From Flavobacterium sp. (GTDB lineage Bacteria > Bacteroidota > Bacteroidia > Chitinophagales > Chitinophagaceae), in the NCBI GenBank assembly GCA_030053925.1, contig JASGCX010000020.1, positions 9,503 to 50,332 of the forward strand: 40,830 nucleotides of DNA, written 5' to 3'. Position 1 is the stretch's first letter. Each line of letters begins with the position of its first letter. Both the position numbers and the translations under genes were made by a program. Below are positions 1 to 7,266 of this stretch, piece by piece. The notes beneath the pieces are model-generated. The model searched no databases. It saw only the letters and a list, made by a program, of their open reading frames with translations, and had not been told where the DNA came from.

Positions 1-299
1 GTATCAGCGTTCCCATCACATTTTCATTTCAATCATTAAAATCAGTGGTCTATTTTTTCTGTGTAAATCTGTTTTATCGGCGGTATCAGCGTTCCCATCA
101 CATTTTCATTTCAATCATTAAAATCAGTGGTCTATTTTTTCTGTGTAAATCTGTTTTATCGGCGGTATCAGCGTTCCCATCACATTTTCATTTCAATCAT
201 TAAAATCAGTGGTCTATTTTTTCTGTGTAAATCTGTTTTATCTGCTGTATCAGCGTTCCCATCACATTTTCATTTCAATCATTAAAATCAGTGGTCTAT
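1..299. repeat. 82-bp tandem repeat, about 3.6 copies visible
   Basis: The motif gtatcagcgttcccatcac recurs at 1, 83, 165 and 247, an exact 82-bp period. The first three copies look identical. At the 3-to-4 junction tcggcg becomes tctgct, and the fourth copy breaks off after gtggtctat near 299. There are no variable spacers, so this is a simple tandem array and not CRISPR. The array runs off the left edge, so its full copy number is unknown. It ends about 10 bases before the start codon at 310, so any promoter for that gene must lie in the repeat or beyond it. Intergenic repeats with phrases like this are familiar from Bacteroidota genomes; their role is not known to me. Confidence 0.95.
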
Positions 300-309
300 C
301 TTCGTTTTT

Positions 310-1356
310 ATGACAGGTATAGACAGTGTAGAAATAAGCCAAGCCATTGTACACAAAGTGGGCAATCCAACACGTGGCGAAGATTTAAAATTATCGGCCA
401 ATACTTTATTGCTAAATGATGGTATTGTGCGTGGCATTTTAGCAAAATACTTTTTAGCACCCTTTAATGTAAATGAGCAATACCATTTTACCCATATCAG
501 CGATATTGGCCTTAATGAAGTGTATAGCTATGTAGGGCAAATATTTGACAACCCTAAAAAATTTGCTTCACAATCTGCTTTACTAGCCACATTTCTTTAC
601 AGCAAAAGCACACATGCTAAGGTAAAAGAAGGCGAAATGTATGTGGTGCATTTTAAAAACGTACCCTTTGATACCGAATATGTAGAAGCTGTAGGCATTT
701 TTAAAAGCGAATCGAAAGAAACTTTTTTAAAAGTATTTCCGCATGGGCATGGCTGGGAAGTAGCGGCTGAAGATGGCATTAACATTAATAAACTAGATAA
801 GGGTTGTTTAATTTTTAAAGTGAATAAATTGGAAGGTTATGTAGTGTGCGTGGTAGATGCAACCAATAAGCAAAACGATGCACAATACTGGATAAACGAG
901 TTTTTGCACCTAACACCTTATGCCAATAGCTACCATAGTACCAACAATGCTTTAAGCATGGCTAAACTATTTATTAGCAACGAAATAGCCGAGCAATTTG
1001 ACGTAAATAAAAGTGACCAAATAGACATGCTGAACCGTAGCATGGAATATTTTAAAACCAAAGAAAACTTTCAATTTGATGAGTTTGCAGAAGAAGTGAT
1101 TCACCACCCCGAAGTAATGGATGCCTTTACCAATTACAAGCAGGTGTACGAGCAAGCCAAGCAAGTAGCTATTGACGATGAATTTGCCATTCACGTATCG
1201 GCTGTAAAAAAGCAAGAAAAACTGTTTAAAAGCATTTTAAAACTCGACAAAAACTTCCACATATATATTCATGGGCGTAAAGACTTAATAGAACGTGGTT
1301 ACGACGAGGTAAAAGGCAAAAACTTTTACACTTTGTATTTTGATGAAGAAGCATAA
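310..1356 (+). CDS. Nucleoid-associated protein, NdpA/YejK family
   Basis: This 348-residue protein matches the 37-kDa nucleoid-associated family (E. coli YejK/NdpA) in length and pattern. The N-terminus carries the family-typical SVEISQAIVHKVGNPTRGE followed by a hydrophobic/acidic core, the middle has a VVHFKNVPFDTEYVEAVGIF-like strand region, and the C-terminus has NFHIYIHGRKDLIERGYDE. Family members bind the nucleoid in the cytoplasm; the molecular role is poorly defined. The ATG at 310 is the first in frame and lies directly downstream of the 82-bp repeat array. It reads in the same direction as 1390-2058, but no functional link is evident. Family call is fairly firm; function is inferred from family only. 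Confidence 0.85.
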   Translation: MTGIDSVEISQAIVHKVGNPTRGEDLKLSANTLLLNDGIVRGILAKYFLAPFNVNEQYHFTHISDIGLNEVYSYVGQIFDNPKKFASQSALLATFLYSKSTHAKVKEGEMYVVHFKNVPFDTEYVEAVGIFKSESKETFLKVFPHGHGWEVAAEDGININKLDKGCLIFKVNKLEGYVVCVVDATNKQNDAQYWINEFLHLTPYANSYHSTNNALSMAKLFISNEIAEQFDVNKSDQIDMLNRSMEYFKTKENFQFDEFAEEVIHHPEVMDAFTNYKQVYEQAKQVAIDDEFAIHVSAVKKQEKLFKSILKLDKNFHIYIHGRKDLIERGYDEVKGKNFYTLYFDEEA

Positions 1357-1389
1357 ACCACTGCCTTAAAATATTTACAAGTTGTACAA

Positions 1390-2058
1390 TTGAAGCAGCA
1401 ATTATTGCTAGATGCAATTAAAAAACGGATTTCATTAGTAGATACAGCATCATTAAATAGAAACATCTTGCCTACCAATTCTTACATTATACTTGTTTTA
1501 GCGTGGTTAGCCTTTGGTTTGTTGCATAGTATTTTGGCTTACCAACCATTAAAAAATAGGCTAGAAAAATGCTTGAAAGCCAAGTACAAATACTACCTAT
1601 TAAGCTATTCAATATTGGCCACTATTAGTTTAGCGTTGGTTGTTTGGTATCATATTTCCATTACCAAATATTGGCTTTGGCAGCCGCCATTGGTACAACA
1701 AATAATTGCAGGTATTTTGGTACTAGTAAGCAGTGCCTTAATGCTTTTGTGTATAAAAAAATACTTTGCCAATTTGAGTGGCATTAATGCACTAACAGGT
1801 AAGCAAGCCAAGCTACAGTTACAAACACAAGGCATTCATGCAGTAGTGCGCCACCCACTGTACACAGTAACCATTGTTTTTGTGTGGTGTTTGTTTTTAT
1901 GGCAACCATTGGCTAGCAATGGCGTAAGTTGCGTATGTATTACGCTTTACACCCGCATTGGTATTTATTTTGAAGAAAAGAAACTCATTAGATTATTTGG
2001 TAAACAGTATCAATTGTATCGAGTAAGTGTGCCCATGCTAGTGCCTAAATTGTTTTAA
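1390..2058 (+). CDS. ICMT/NnrU-like integral membrane methyltransferase-type protein
   Basis: This 222-residue protein has about five hydrophobic segments. Its second half carries the hallmark of the isoprenylcysteine carboxyl methyltransferase/phospholipid methyltransferase/NnrU superfamily: GIHAVVRHPLYT (near residues 149-160), followed by an EEKKLIRLFGKQYQLYR motif near the C-terminus. In that fold, R-H-P and the E-E pair line the S-adenosylmethionine pocket. The substrate cannot be told. The only available start is TTG at 1390: an in-frame TAA lies at 1366-1368 and no ATG occurs before residue about 118, so the exact N-terminus is uncertain. It begins 34 bases after the preceding gene and may be co-transcribed with the DUF6629 gene that follows. 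Confidence 0.7.
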   Translation: MKQQLLLDAIKKRISLVDTASLNRNILPTNSYIILVLAWLAFGLLHSILAYQPLKNRLEKCLKAKYKYYLLSYSILATISLALVVWYHISITKYWLWQPPLVQQIIAGILVLVSSALMLLCIKKYFANLSGINALTGKQAKLQLQTQGIHAVVRHPLYTVTIVFVWCLFLWQPLASNGVSCVCITLYTRIGIYFEEKKLIRLFGKQYQLYRVSVPMLVPKLF

Positions 2059-2076
2059 CCACAAAAACCATATTAC

Positions 2077-2733
2077 ATGTGCTTTTCGGCTATTGCTAGC
2101 TTTAGTGCTGGCACTGTGTTAACAACCGCAGGTATTATTACTACGCAAAAAGTTAGCAGCAAGTTGCAGCTAGCATTTGCAGCCATACCGCTATTATTTG
2201 GTATTCAGCAATTAAGTGAAGGCTTTGTGTGGCTAAGTTTAACGCATCAGCAATATGCCCATTGGCAGCAAGCGGCTACACATGCTTTCTTGTTTTTTGC
2301 CCACGCATTGTGGCCTGTTTGGGTGCCTTTTGCAGCGTTATTGTTAGAGACTAAACAACCTAAAAAAACAATACTCTTTGGGTTCTTTATGTTAGGCTTG
2401 CTACTTAGCCTTGGCGAAATTTATTGCCTATCTGCCTATCATGTAGAAAGTAGAATTTATGGTAAGCACATCGAGTATTTAATTACCTATCCTAGGCCAT
2501 TTGTGGCAGTAAGCGAAATTGTGTATGTAATAGTTACCCTTGTACCTTGTTTTGTTAGTAGCTTTAAAAACATGCGTTGGTTTGCTATTGTATTGGCTAC
2601 TGCTTTAGTGCTTACAGGCATCTTTTACCAAGCTTGGTTAATATCGGTTTGGTGCTTTTTTGCGGCTTTATTAAGCGTTATTATCTATCGTATTTTAGCG
2701 TTAAAAAATAAAAAACAATTACAGGCTGCATAA
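2077..2733 (+). CDS. DUF6629 family integral membrane protein
   Basis: This 218-residue, very hydrophobic protein has roughly seven membrane segments. The start MCFSAIASFSAG and the following GIQQLSEGFVWLSL are characteristic of the DUF6629 family, whose function is unknown. The conserved Cys2 directly after the initiator Met, and the E and W in QLSEGFVW, are the most family-like residues visible. It starts 18 bases after the ICMT-like gene and 44 bases before the aldo/keto reductase, all on the same strand, so the three may form a transcription unit. No catalytic motif is recognisable to me. Confidence 0.75.
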   Translation: MCFSAIASFSAGTVLTTAGIITTQKVSSKLQLAFAAIPLLFGIQQLSEGFVWLSLTHQQYAHWQQAATHAFLFFAHALWPVWVPFAALLLETKQPKKTILFGFFMLGLLLSLGEIYCLSAYHVESRIYGKHIEYLITYPRPFVAVSEIVYVIVTLVPCFVSSFKNMRWFAIVLATALVLTGIFYQAWLISVWCFFAALLSVIIYRILALKNKKQLQAA

Positions 2734-2777
2734 TTTATAGCAAGCATTTATATTTAGGCACTAAATACATTTTTGCC

Positions 2778-3785
2778 ATGAATTATCAACCAAATAGCAA
2801 TCGCTATCAAAAAACAATGCAGTATCGCAAATGCGGTAATAGCGGTATTAAATTGTCTGCTTTATCACTTGGCCTTTGGCATAATTTCGGTGATGTAGAT
2901 GTGGTAGACAATTGCAAAGCCATTTTAAAAACCGCCTTCGATAACGGTATTACCCACTTTGATTTAGCAAATAATTATGGCCCCCCACCAGGTAGTGCCG
3001 AAACCAATTTTGGTAAAATTTTAAAAGAAGAATTTAGTGGGTATAGAGATGAAATGATTATCTCGTCTAAAGCAGGTTACTACATGTGGCCAGGCCCTTA
3101 TGGCGAGTGGGGCAGCAAAAAAAATTTGGTGGCTAGTATAGATCAAAGTTTAAAAAGAATGCAGCTAGACTATGTTGATATTTTCTATCATCACCGGCCC
3201 TGCCCCGATACGCCGCTAGAAGAAACCATGGCTACACTAGACCTTTTTGTAAGGCAAGGTAAAGCCTTGTATGTAGGTGTGTCTAATTATCCTGTAGACC
3301 AAGCTGCCAAAGCGTTTGAGATATTACAACAACTAGGTACGCCTTGTTTAATTCATCAGCCAAAATACTCGATGTTTGATCGCTGGGTAGAAGGTGGCTT
3401 GCTAGATGTACTAGCGCAATATGGTGTAGGTTGTATACCATTTTCGCCACTAGCGCAAGGCTTGCTTACCAATAAATATTTGCATGGTGTACCGCAAGGT
3501 TCAAGGGCTACAAAAGCTGTGTTTTTAAAGCCCGAACACATAACCAATGATAAACTAAACATTATTAAACAACTAAACAATCTAGCAGTTTCTCGTAACC
3601 AAACTTTGGCGCAAATGGCATTGGCTTGGTTGCTAAAAGATAAACGTGTAACCAGTGTATTAATTGGTGCAAGTAAGCCCGAACAGTTGCTAGATTCGAT
3701 GCAGTGTTTAGATAATTTAAACTTTAGCACCGAAGAATTGGCGGCTATTGAAACCATTTTAAAAGGTGAATTAGCATTGTTATAA
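2778..3785 (+). CDS. Aldo/keto reductase, YghZ (GAP reductase)-like
   Basis: This 335-residue TIM-barrel oxidoreductase uses NAD(P)H to reduce carbonyls. The catalytic tetrad is visible: Asp and Tyr in THFDLANNYG, Lys in IISSKAGYYMW, and His in DIFYHHRPCPDTPLEE. The GLWHNFGD and NNYGPPPGSAE signatures and the long MWPGPYGEWGSKK loop match the YghZ/Gpr (AKR14) subgroup, which in E. coli reduces L-glyceraldehyde 3-phosphate and methylglyoxal. The C-terminal SVLIGASKPEQLLDS binds the cofactor 2'-phosphate region in this family. The gene ends just before a strong bidirectional hairpin terminator. The physiological substrate is inferred from family only. Confidence 0.9.
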   Translation: MNYQPNSNRYQKTMQYRKCGNSGIKLSALSLGLWHNFGDVDVVDNCKAILKTAFDNGITHFDLANNYGPPPGSAETNFGKILKEEFSGYRDEMIISSKAGYYMWPGPYGEWGSKKNLVASIDQSLKRMQLDYVDIFYHHRPCPDTPLEETMATLDLFVRQGKALYVGVSNYPVDQAAKAFEILQQLGTPCLIHQPKYSMFDRWVEGGLLDVLAQYGVGCIPFSPLAQGLLTNKYLHGVPQGSRATKAVFLKPEHITNDKLNIIKQLNNLAVSRNQTLAQMALAWLLKDKRVTSVLIGASKPEQLLDSMQCLDNLNFSTEELAAIETILKGELALL

Positions 3786-3791
3786 TCATAC

Positions 3792-3831
3792 AAAAAGAGG
3801 GCTAAAAACTTAATTTTTTTAGCCCTCTTTT
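3792..3831. terminator. Bidirectional rho-independent terminator
   Basis: The left arm aaaagagggctaaaaa pairs with tttttagccctctttt, with A and T runs at both ends, so it can stop transcription from either side. It sits between the convergent aldo/keto reductase gene (+) and the small secreted-protein gene (-). Confidence 0.9.
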
Positions 3832-3850
3832 ATTAATCTTTTACAAAAGC

Positions 3851-4057
3851 TTACGCTTTTTTTACTGCTGGTTTTGTTGTGGTAGCTTCTACAGTTTTAG
3901 TTTCTTTTTTGTCCATTTTTTTACCACACGCTTTGCTATCCATTTTCTTGCAACAGGCTTTGTCTTTGCCACATTTTTTGTCTTTTTTTTCACCTTCGTG
4001 TGCAAATACGCTGCCCATTACTAAAGTAGCTGCTGCTAATACAAATAGTTTTTTCAT
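3851..4057 (-). CDS. Small secreted Cys/Lys-rich protein
   Basis: This 68-residue protein has a clear Sec signal peptide (MKKLFVLAAATLVMGSVFA, cleavage expected before HEGEKK). The mature part is only about 49 residues and is dominated by Lys. It has four Cys, in KKCGKDKACCKK and KACGKK, plus His just after the cleavage site, followed by a Thr/Lys-rich tail. The spaced Cys suggest metal binding or disulfides in the periplasm, but that is inference; no named family is recognised. It lies upstream of and on the same strand as nothing obvious, is flanked by psd on one side and ends at the shared terminator on the other. The signal peptide and composition make it a real gene rather than a shadow. 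Confidence 0.75.
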   Translation of the reverse strand: MKKLFVLAAATLVMGSVFAHEGEKKDKKCGKDKACCKKMDSKACGKKMDKKETKTVEATTTKPAVKKA

Positions 4058-4133
4058 ATCGGTTGTTTTATTTTTTTTGAATAGCTAAACTAAGCTTCTT
4101 TTAGCAATACTTGCCAATTGTATTTGTTAAAAA

Positions 4134-4790
4134 TTACCAAGTAGCCAAAACTGTAACACCACCTTTTACTACTTCGTTCAGTTGTACAGTCACTTTTGTA
4201 GTTAGTGGAAGTAAAATATCTACACGGCTACCAAATTTTATAAAACCGTATTCTTCAGTTTGTTTTACTTGCTGGCCCACAGTGGTATAATTACAAATTC
4301 TTTTTGCCAAAGCACCTGCAATTTGCTTGTACAAAATAGTACCATAGCTGTTTTTTACTGCAACGCTCCACCGCTCATTTTCAGTAGAGCTTTTAGGGTG
4401 CCAAGCCACCAAATATTTACCCTTATGGTATTGGTTATAAATTACTTGGCCACTAATAGGGTTGCGGTTTACGTGTACATTGGCAGGGCTCATAAACACG
4501 CTTACTTGTATGCGTTTATCTTTAAAATATTCCTCGTCTACAATAGTTTCTATCACCACTACTTTACCATCGGCGGGGCAAATAATTTGGTTATCTGCAA
4601 TGGTTAATGGTCTATTTGGTATTCTAAAAAACGATACCAAAAACAAAAACAAGCCAAGCGTTAGCACAAAAAAAATGAGTGTAACTGTGGGCCAAGTACC
4701 ACTTAAAAATGTAAACGATAATACATTTGCGATGCCGAATATCAGCGCACCAATGCCAATAGATTGGTAACCTTCTCTGTGAATTGTCAT
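4134..4790 (-). CDS. psd: Phosphatidylserine decarboxylase proenzyme (short form)
   Basis: This 218-residue membrane-anchored, pyruvoyl-dependent enzyme makes phosphatidylethanolamine from phosphatidylserine. Two hydrophobic segments lie within the first 55 residues, followed by the family motif CPADGKVVVIE and SVFMSPANVHVNRNPISG. The self-cleavage site is the Gly187-Ser188 pair in IKFGSRVDI; cleavage there yields a 31-residue alpha chain with an N-terminal pyruvoyl group. Length fits the short (type II/archaeal-like) PSD family. No pssA (phosphatidylserine synthase) is adjacent. No clear terminator follows the gene on the minus strand before the small secreted-protein gene, so read-through is possible. 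Confidence 0.92.
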   Translation of the reverse strand: MTIHREGYQSIGIGALIFGIANVLSFTFLSGTWPTVTLIFFVLTLGLFLFLVSFFRIPNRPLTIADNQIICPADGKVVVIETIVDEEYFKDKRIQVSVFMSPANVHVNRNPISGQVIYNQYHKGKYLVAWHPKSSTENERWSVAVKNSYGTILYKQIAGALAKRICNYTTVGQQVKQTEEYGFIKFGSRVDILLPLTTKVTVQLNEVVKGGVTVLATW

Positions 4791-4922
4791 GCTGCAAATA
4801 TGCGAGATTTTTTGTTAAACCTTAGTATCTAAGCCACTTTGCGGCATCTTTTATTAGCCTAATAATTATAAATTTATTCTGGTCACCAACTTTTGTACTA
4901 CTATTTAGTGTTTGTTGCGTTG

Positions 4923-4946
4923 CACTACCAGTAGCTATTGGTAGTG
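4923..4946. repeat. Short inverted repeat (hairpin) in psd/MBL intergenic region
   Basis: CACTACCA (4923-4930) and TGGTAGTG (4939-4946) form a perfect 8-bp stem with an 8-base loop. A second inverted pair lies just beyond: AATGCCCA (4969-4976) with TGGGCATT (5004-5011). There is no long T run, so it does not look like a plain terminator. Confidence 0.7.
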
Positions 4947-5099
4947 TAGGTTTTTATTGTTTGGCAACAATGCCCAAAGCCAAAGCCAGTATTATATTAT
5001 TGTTGGGCATTAAGTAAACCATTAAAGCCTGCAATATATTGATAGAAGCCTCTATGTAAATGGCTAAAGCCAACTGTATATTAGTATTTGGCTACAAGT

Positions 5100-5183
5100 A
5101 AAAGGCTTTAGGCAACAATAAATATGTATTGGGTAATATGCAAAAGGCTTAGGGCAACAATACATAATTGTTAGGCAATATGC
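5100..5183. repeat. 42-bp imperfect tandem duplication
   Basis: Positions 5100-5141 and 5142-5183 align end to end. Both start with aaaaggctt, share ggcaacaata in the middle and end in aatatgc. The copies differ at several bases. Each contains an internal inverted pair of the type caacaat/attgtt. Confidence 0.8.
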
Positions 5184-5217
5184 TATTGGGCAAAACTTAT
5201 AATTTTATTCATCCAAC

Positions 5218-5252
5218 AAAAAAGCCCAAGCAGTATTTGCTTAGGCTTTTTT
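5218..5252 (-). terminator. Rho-independent terminator after the MBL-rhodanese gene
   Basis: An A-run and agcccaagca pair with tgcttaggct and a T-run around the loop gtatt, with one mismatch. Read on the minus strand it closes the gene ending at 5272. Confidence 0.8.
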
Positions 5253-5271
5253 AAAGTATGGGAACTAGTTA

Positions 5272-6687
5272 TTAGTTTAGTACCGCTTCGGTTTTTTCTA
5301 TTTCAAACTTATCTTTTAGTTCTAAAATATTTTTCCAGCCGCCTACAATGTTTCTAATATTGTGTATGCCTTGGCGCTTTAATAGCGATGATGCAATAAC
5401 GCTTCTGTAGCCACCGGCACAATGCACATAAATATTTTGATCATCCTCTAGGTTTACCATACTTGCGGGGTCCATCATATCATCTAAAGGAATATTGATA
5501 GCTTGTTTTAAGTGGCCCATACCATATTCAGTTTCTTTACGCACATCTACTACCAATAATTTTTCATCAAAAGAAATATCCATTGCTAGTTCATCTACCT
5601 CTACATCTATCAGCATATCTACTTTTTCGCCTGCGGCTTGCCAAGCATCAAAGCTACCATCAAGATAGCCAAGCATTTTCTCAAAACCTACACGTGCAAG
5701 TCTTGTAATAGTTTCTTTTTCTTTGCCTATTTCTGTTATTAAAACAATGCTTTTATCAAAAGGTAATAAGCTACCGGCCCATTCTGCAAAGCGGCCTTCT
5801 AGCCCAATAAATATTGAGCCTGTTACAAAACCATTTGTAAAAATAGCGGCACGTCTAGTATCTAGTATTAAAACATCGTCATCTGCTGCAATGGCTTTAA
5901 AAGCCTGTATTGACAAGGGTTTCAACGCTTTTTCAAAAATGCTAGTAAGGCTTTGGTAGCCTTCTTTATTTATTTTTGCATTGATAGGGAAATACTGTGG
6001 TGGCGCAGCCAAGCCTTCTGTAACAGTGGTTACAAATTCTTCTAAAGTTTGTGGTTGCAAGGCATAATTGGTGGCTTTTTGTAAGCCAATAGTGCTATAA
6101 GTTTCTGGGCCTAAATTTTTGCCACAGCTACTGCCTGCGCCATGTGCAGGATACATAATTACATCATCGGCTAGCGGCATAATTTTTTCTTGCAAGCTTT
6201 TGTAAAGCATAGCTGCAAGGTCTTGTGTGGTTAAAATTTCACCTTTTTGTGCAAGGTCTGGCCTGCCTACATCACCTACAAATAAGGTATCGCCGGTAAA
6301 AATGGCATGTGGTTTTTGTTGTTCATCTTTTACCAAAAAGCAACTACTTTCCAATGTGTGGCCTGGTGTGTGTAATACTTGTATGGTAATATTGCCAAGC
6401 TTAAATGTTTCGCCATCTTTTGCTACGTGTACAGGCAAGTTACAACGTGTATCTGGGCCATAAACAATGGTAGCGCCTGTGGCAGATGCTAGGTCTAAGT
6501 GGCCGCTTACAAAGTCGGCATGAAAGTGAGTTTCAAAAATGTATTTAATGTTGGCTTTACGCTCTGTAGCTAGTTGCAGGTATTCGTCTATATCCCTTAA
6601 TGGGTCTACCACGGCGGCTTCGCCATTGCTTTCTATGTAATAAGCTGCTTCGCTAATACAGCCTGTATATAATTGTTGTATAAACAT
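5272..6687 (-). CDS. CstB-like persulfide dioxygenase-rhodanese fusion
   Basis: This 471-residue protein has three modules: a metallo-beta-lactamase fold persulfide dioxygenase (about 1-240), a degenerate rhodanese (about 250-360) and an active rhodanese (about 370-465). Metal ligands are visible as His54 and His56 (THFHAD), His110 (HTPGHT) and Asp133 (FTGDTLF), the mononuclear iron set of ETHE1/CstB enzymes. The first rhodanese lacks a loop Cys (VLITEIGKEK), while the second has Cys423 in VHCAGGYRS. The same order occurs in staphylococcal CstB, which oxidises persulfides and transfers sulfur to sulfite to make thiosulfate. The gene sits downstream of an ArsR regulator on the same strand and has its own promoter-like element and terminator. 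Role: sulfide/persulfide detoxification in the cytoplasm. Confidence 0.92.
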   Translation of the reverse strand: MFIQQLYTGCISEAAYYIESNGEAAVVDPLRDIDEYLQLATERKANIKYIFETHFHADFVSGHLDLASATGATIVYGPDTRCNLPVHVAKDGETFKLGNITIQVLHTPGHTLESSCFLVKDEQQKPHAIFTGDTLFVGDVGRPDLAQKGEILTTQDLAAMLYKSLQEKIMPLADDVIMYPAHGAGSSCGKNLGPETYSTIGLQKATNYALQPQTLEEFVTTVTEGLAAPPQYFPINAKINKEGYQSLTSIFEKALKPLSIQAFKAIAADDDVLILDTRRAAIFTNGFVTGSIFIGLEGRFAEWAGSLLPFDKSIVLITEIGKEKETITRLARVGFEKMLGYLDGSFDAWQAAGEKVDMLIDVEVDELAMDISFDEKLLVVDVRKETEYGMGHLKQAINIPLDDMMDPASMVNLEDDQNIYVHCAGGYRSVIASSLLKRQGIHNIRNIVGGWKNILELKDKFEIEKTEAVLN

Positions 6688-6707
6688 GATTTAGCTGATT
6701 ATTTCTG

Positions 6708-6715
6708 CAAAAATA
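6708..6715 (-). promoter_or_regulatory. Bacteroidota -7 promoter element for the MBL-rhodanese gene
   Basis: Minus strand reads TATTTTTG, an exact match to the TAnnTTTG -7 element, 20 bases before the start codon. No good TTTG -33 element is seen at the usual spacing. A perfect 10-bp palindrome, AGTAGCTACT, lies upstream at 6750-6759. Confidence 0.5.
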
Positions 6716-6783
6716 AGCAGATGCGGCTTGCTAAATGCTTTTACTTGGTAGTAGCTACTTGTTTAAATTAGAAATATTTGGGT

Positions 6784-6823
6784 AAAAAAATAGCCGCTTA
6801 TTAGGTAAGCGGCTATTTTTTTT
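6784..6823 (-). terminator. Rho-independent terminator after the arsR-type gene
   Basis: A perfect stem, tagccgctta with taagcggcta around the loop ttagg, is extended by A/T runs. It separates the regulator gene from the MBL-rhodanese gene on the minus strand. Confidence 0.92.
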
Positions 6824-6835
6824 GAATTACATATT

Positions 6836-7171
6836 TTACTTTAGGAACTCGTCCATAAAAGCACCAAGCTCAACAATGCGAGCATAGTTTACAGAGTAAA
6901 ATATGAATTTACCTTCACGCTTAGTTAATACAATGTTAGCACGACGAAGGATAGCCAAATGCTGAGAAGCAACAGATTGTTCAATACGTAATTTCACGTA
7001 GATTTCTGTTACTGTCATTTTTTGGTTTTCGTTCAACAATGATAAAATTGTTTGACGAAGCTTGTGATTTACAGCTCTTAAAATAGCAGCTGTTTTCTTT
7101 GTTTGCACTAGATCAATTTTAGCAGATGTTTCGCCATTGCTAAGCACTAGAACTTGTGGTGTTGATGTCAT
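6836..7171 (-). CDS. ArsR-family winged-helix transcriptional regulator
   Basis: This 111-residue DNA-binding protein has the ArsR fold: AVNHKLRQTILSLL, then MTVTEIYVKLRIEQSVASQHLAILRRA as the helix-turn-helix, then the beta wing VLTKREGKFIFYSV. There are no Cys residues at all, so it cannot use the dithiol switch of the persulfide sensors BigR/SqrR, nor the CxC site of classical ArsR. The effector is therefore unknown. It lies between tsaB and the CstB-like gene, all on the minus strand. The terminator after it and a promoter before it suggest it is transcribed alone. It may regulate its neighbour; this is inference from position. Confidence 0.88.
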   Translation of the reverse strand: MTSTPQVLVLSNGETSAKIDLVQTKKTAAILRAVNHKLRQTILSLLNENQKMTVTEIYVKLRIEQSVASQHLAILRRANIVLTKREGKFIFYSVNYARIVELGAFMDEFLK

Positions 7172-7210
7172 TTTACTTGATATTAGGGGGTTAAGAAATG
7201 CAATAACAAT

Positions 7211-7243
7211 TAAAAGTATATTTCATTGCGTGCATAACACAAA
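7211..7243 (-). promoter_or_regulatory. Bacteroidota-type promoter for the arsR-type gene
   Basis: On the minus strand TTTG (7243-7240) is followed after 21 bases by TACTTTTA (7218-7211), one base off the TAnnTTTG consensus. It lies about 40 bases before the start codon at 7171, in the 95-base gap after tsaB. Confidence 0.6.
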
Positions 7244-7266
7244 TTTAAAGCATCTTTTTTTAAATT

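Larger units (their letters stand above)
4791..5271. other. Non-coding intergenic stretch rich in degenerate repeats
   Basis: About 480 bases with no credible gene. The sequence is built from recurring fragments: aaaggcttta, ggcaacaata, ttgggcaa and attgttgggca. They form short inverted repeats and one 42-bp tandem duplication (listed separately). It looks like a decayed repetitive element or MITE-like palindromic sequence rather than a regulatory leader. The end next to psd could hold the psd promoter. Confidence 0.6.

Noticed and set aside
1-299. CRISPR array
   Set aside because: The period is 82 bp with the whole unit repeated; there are no unique spacers and no cas genes.
3356-3793. 145-residue minus-strand open frame inside the aldo/keto reductase gene
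   Set aside because: It is a shadow of a well-conserved gene on the plus strand and has no family features.
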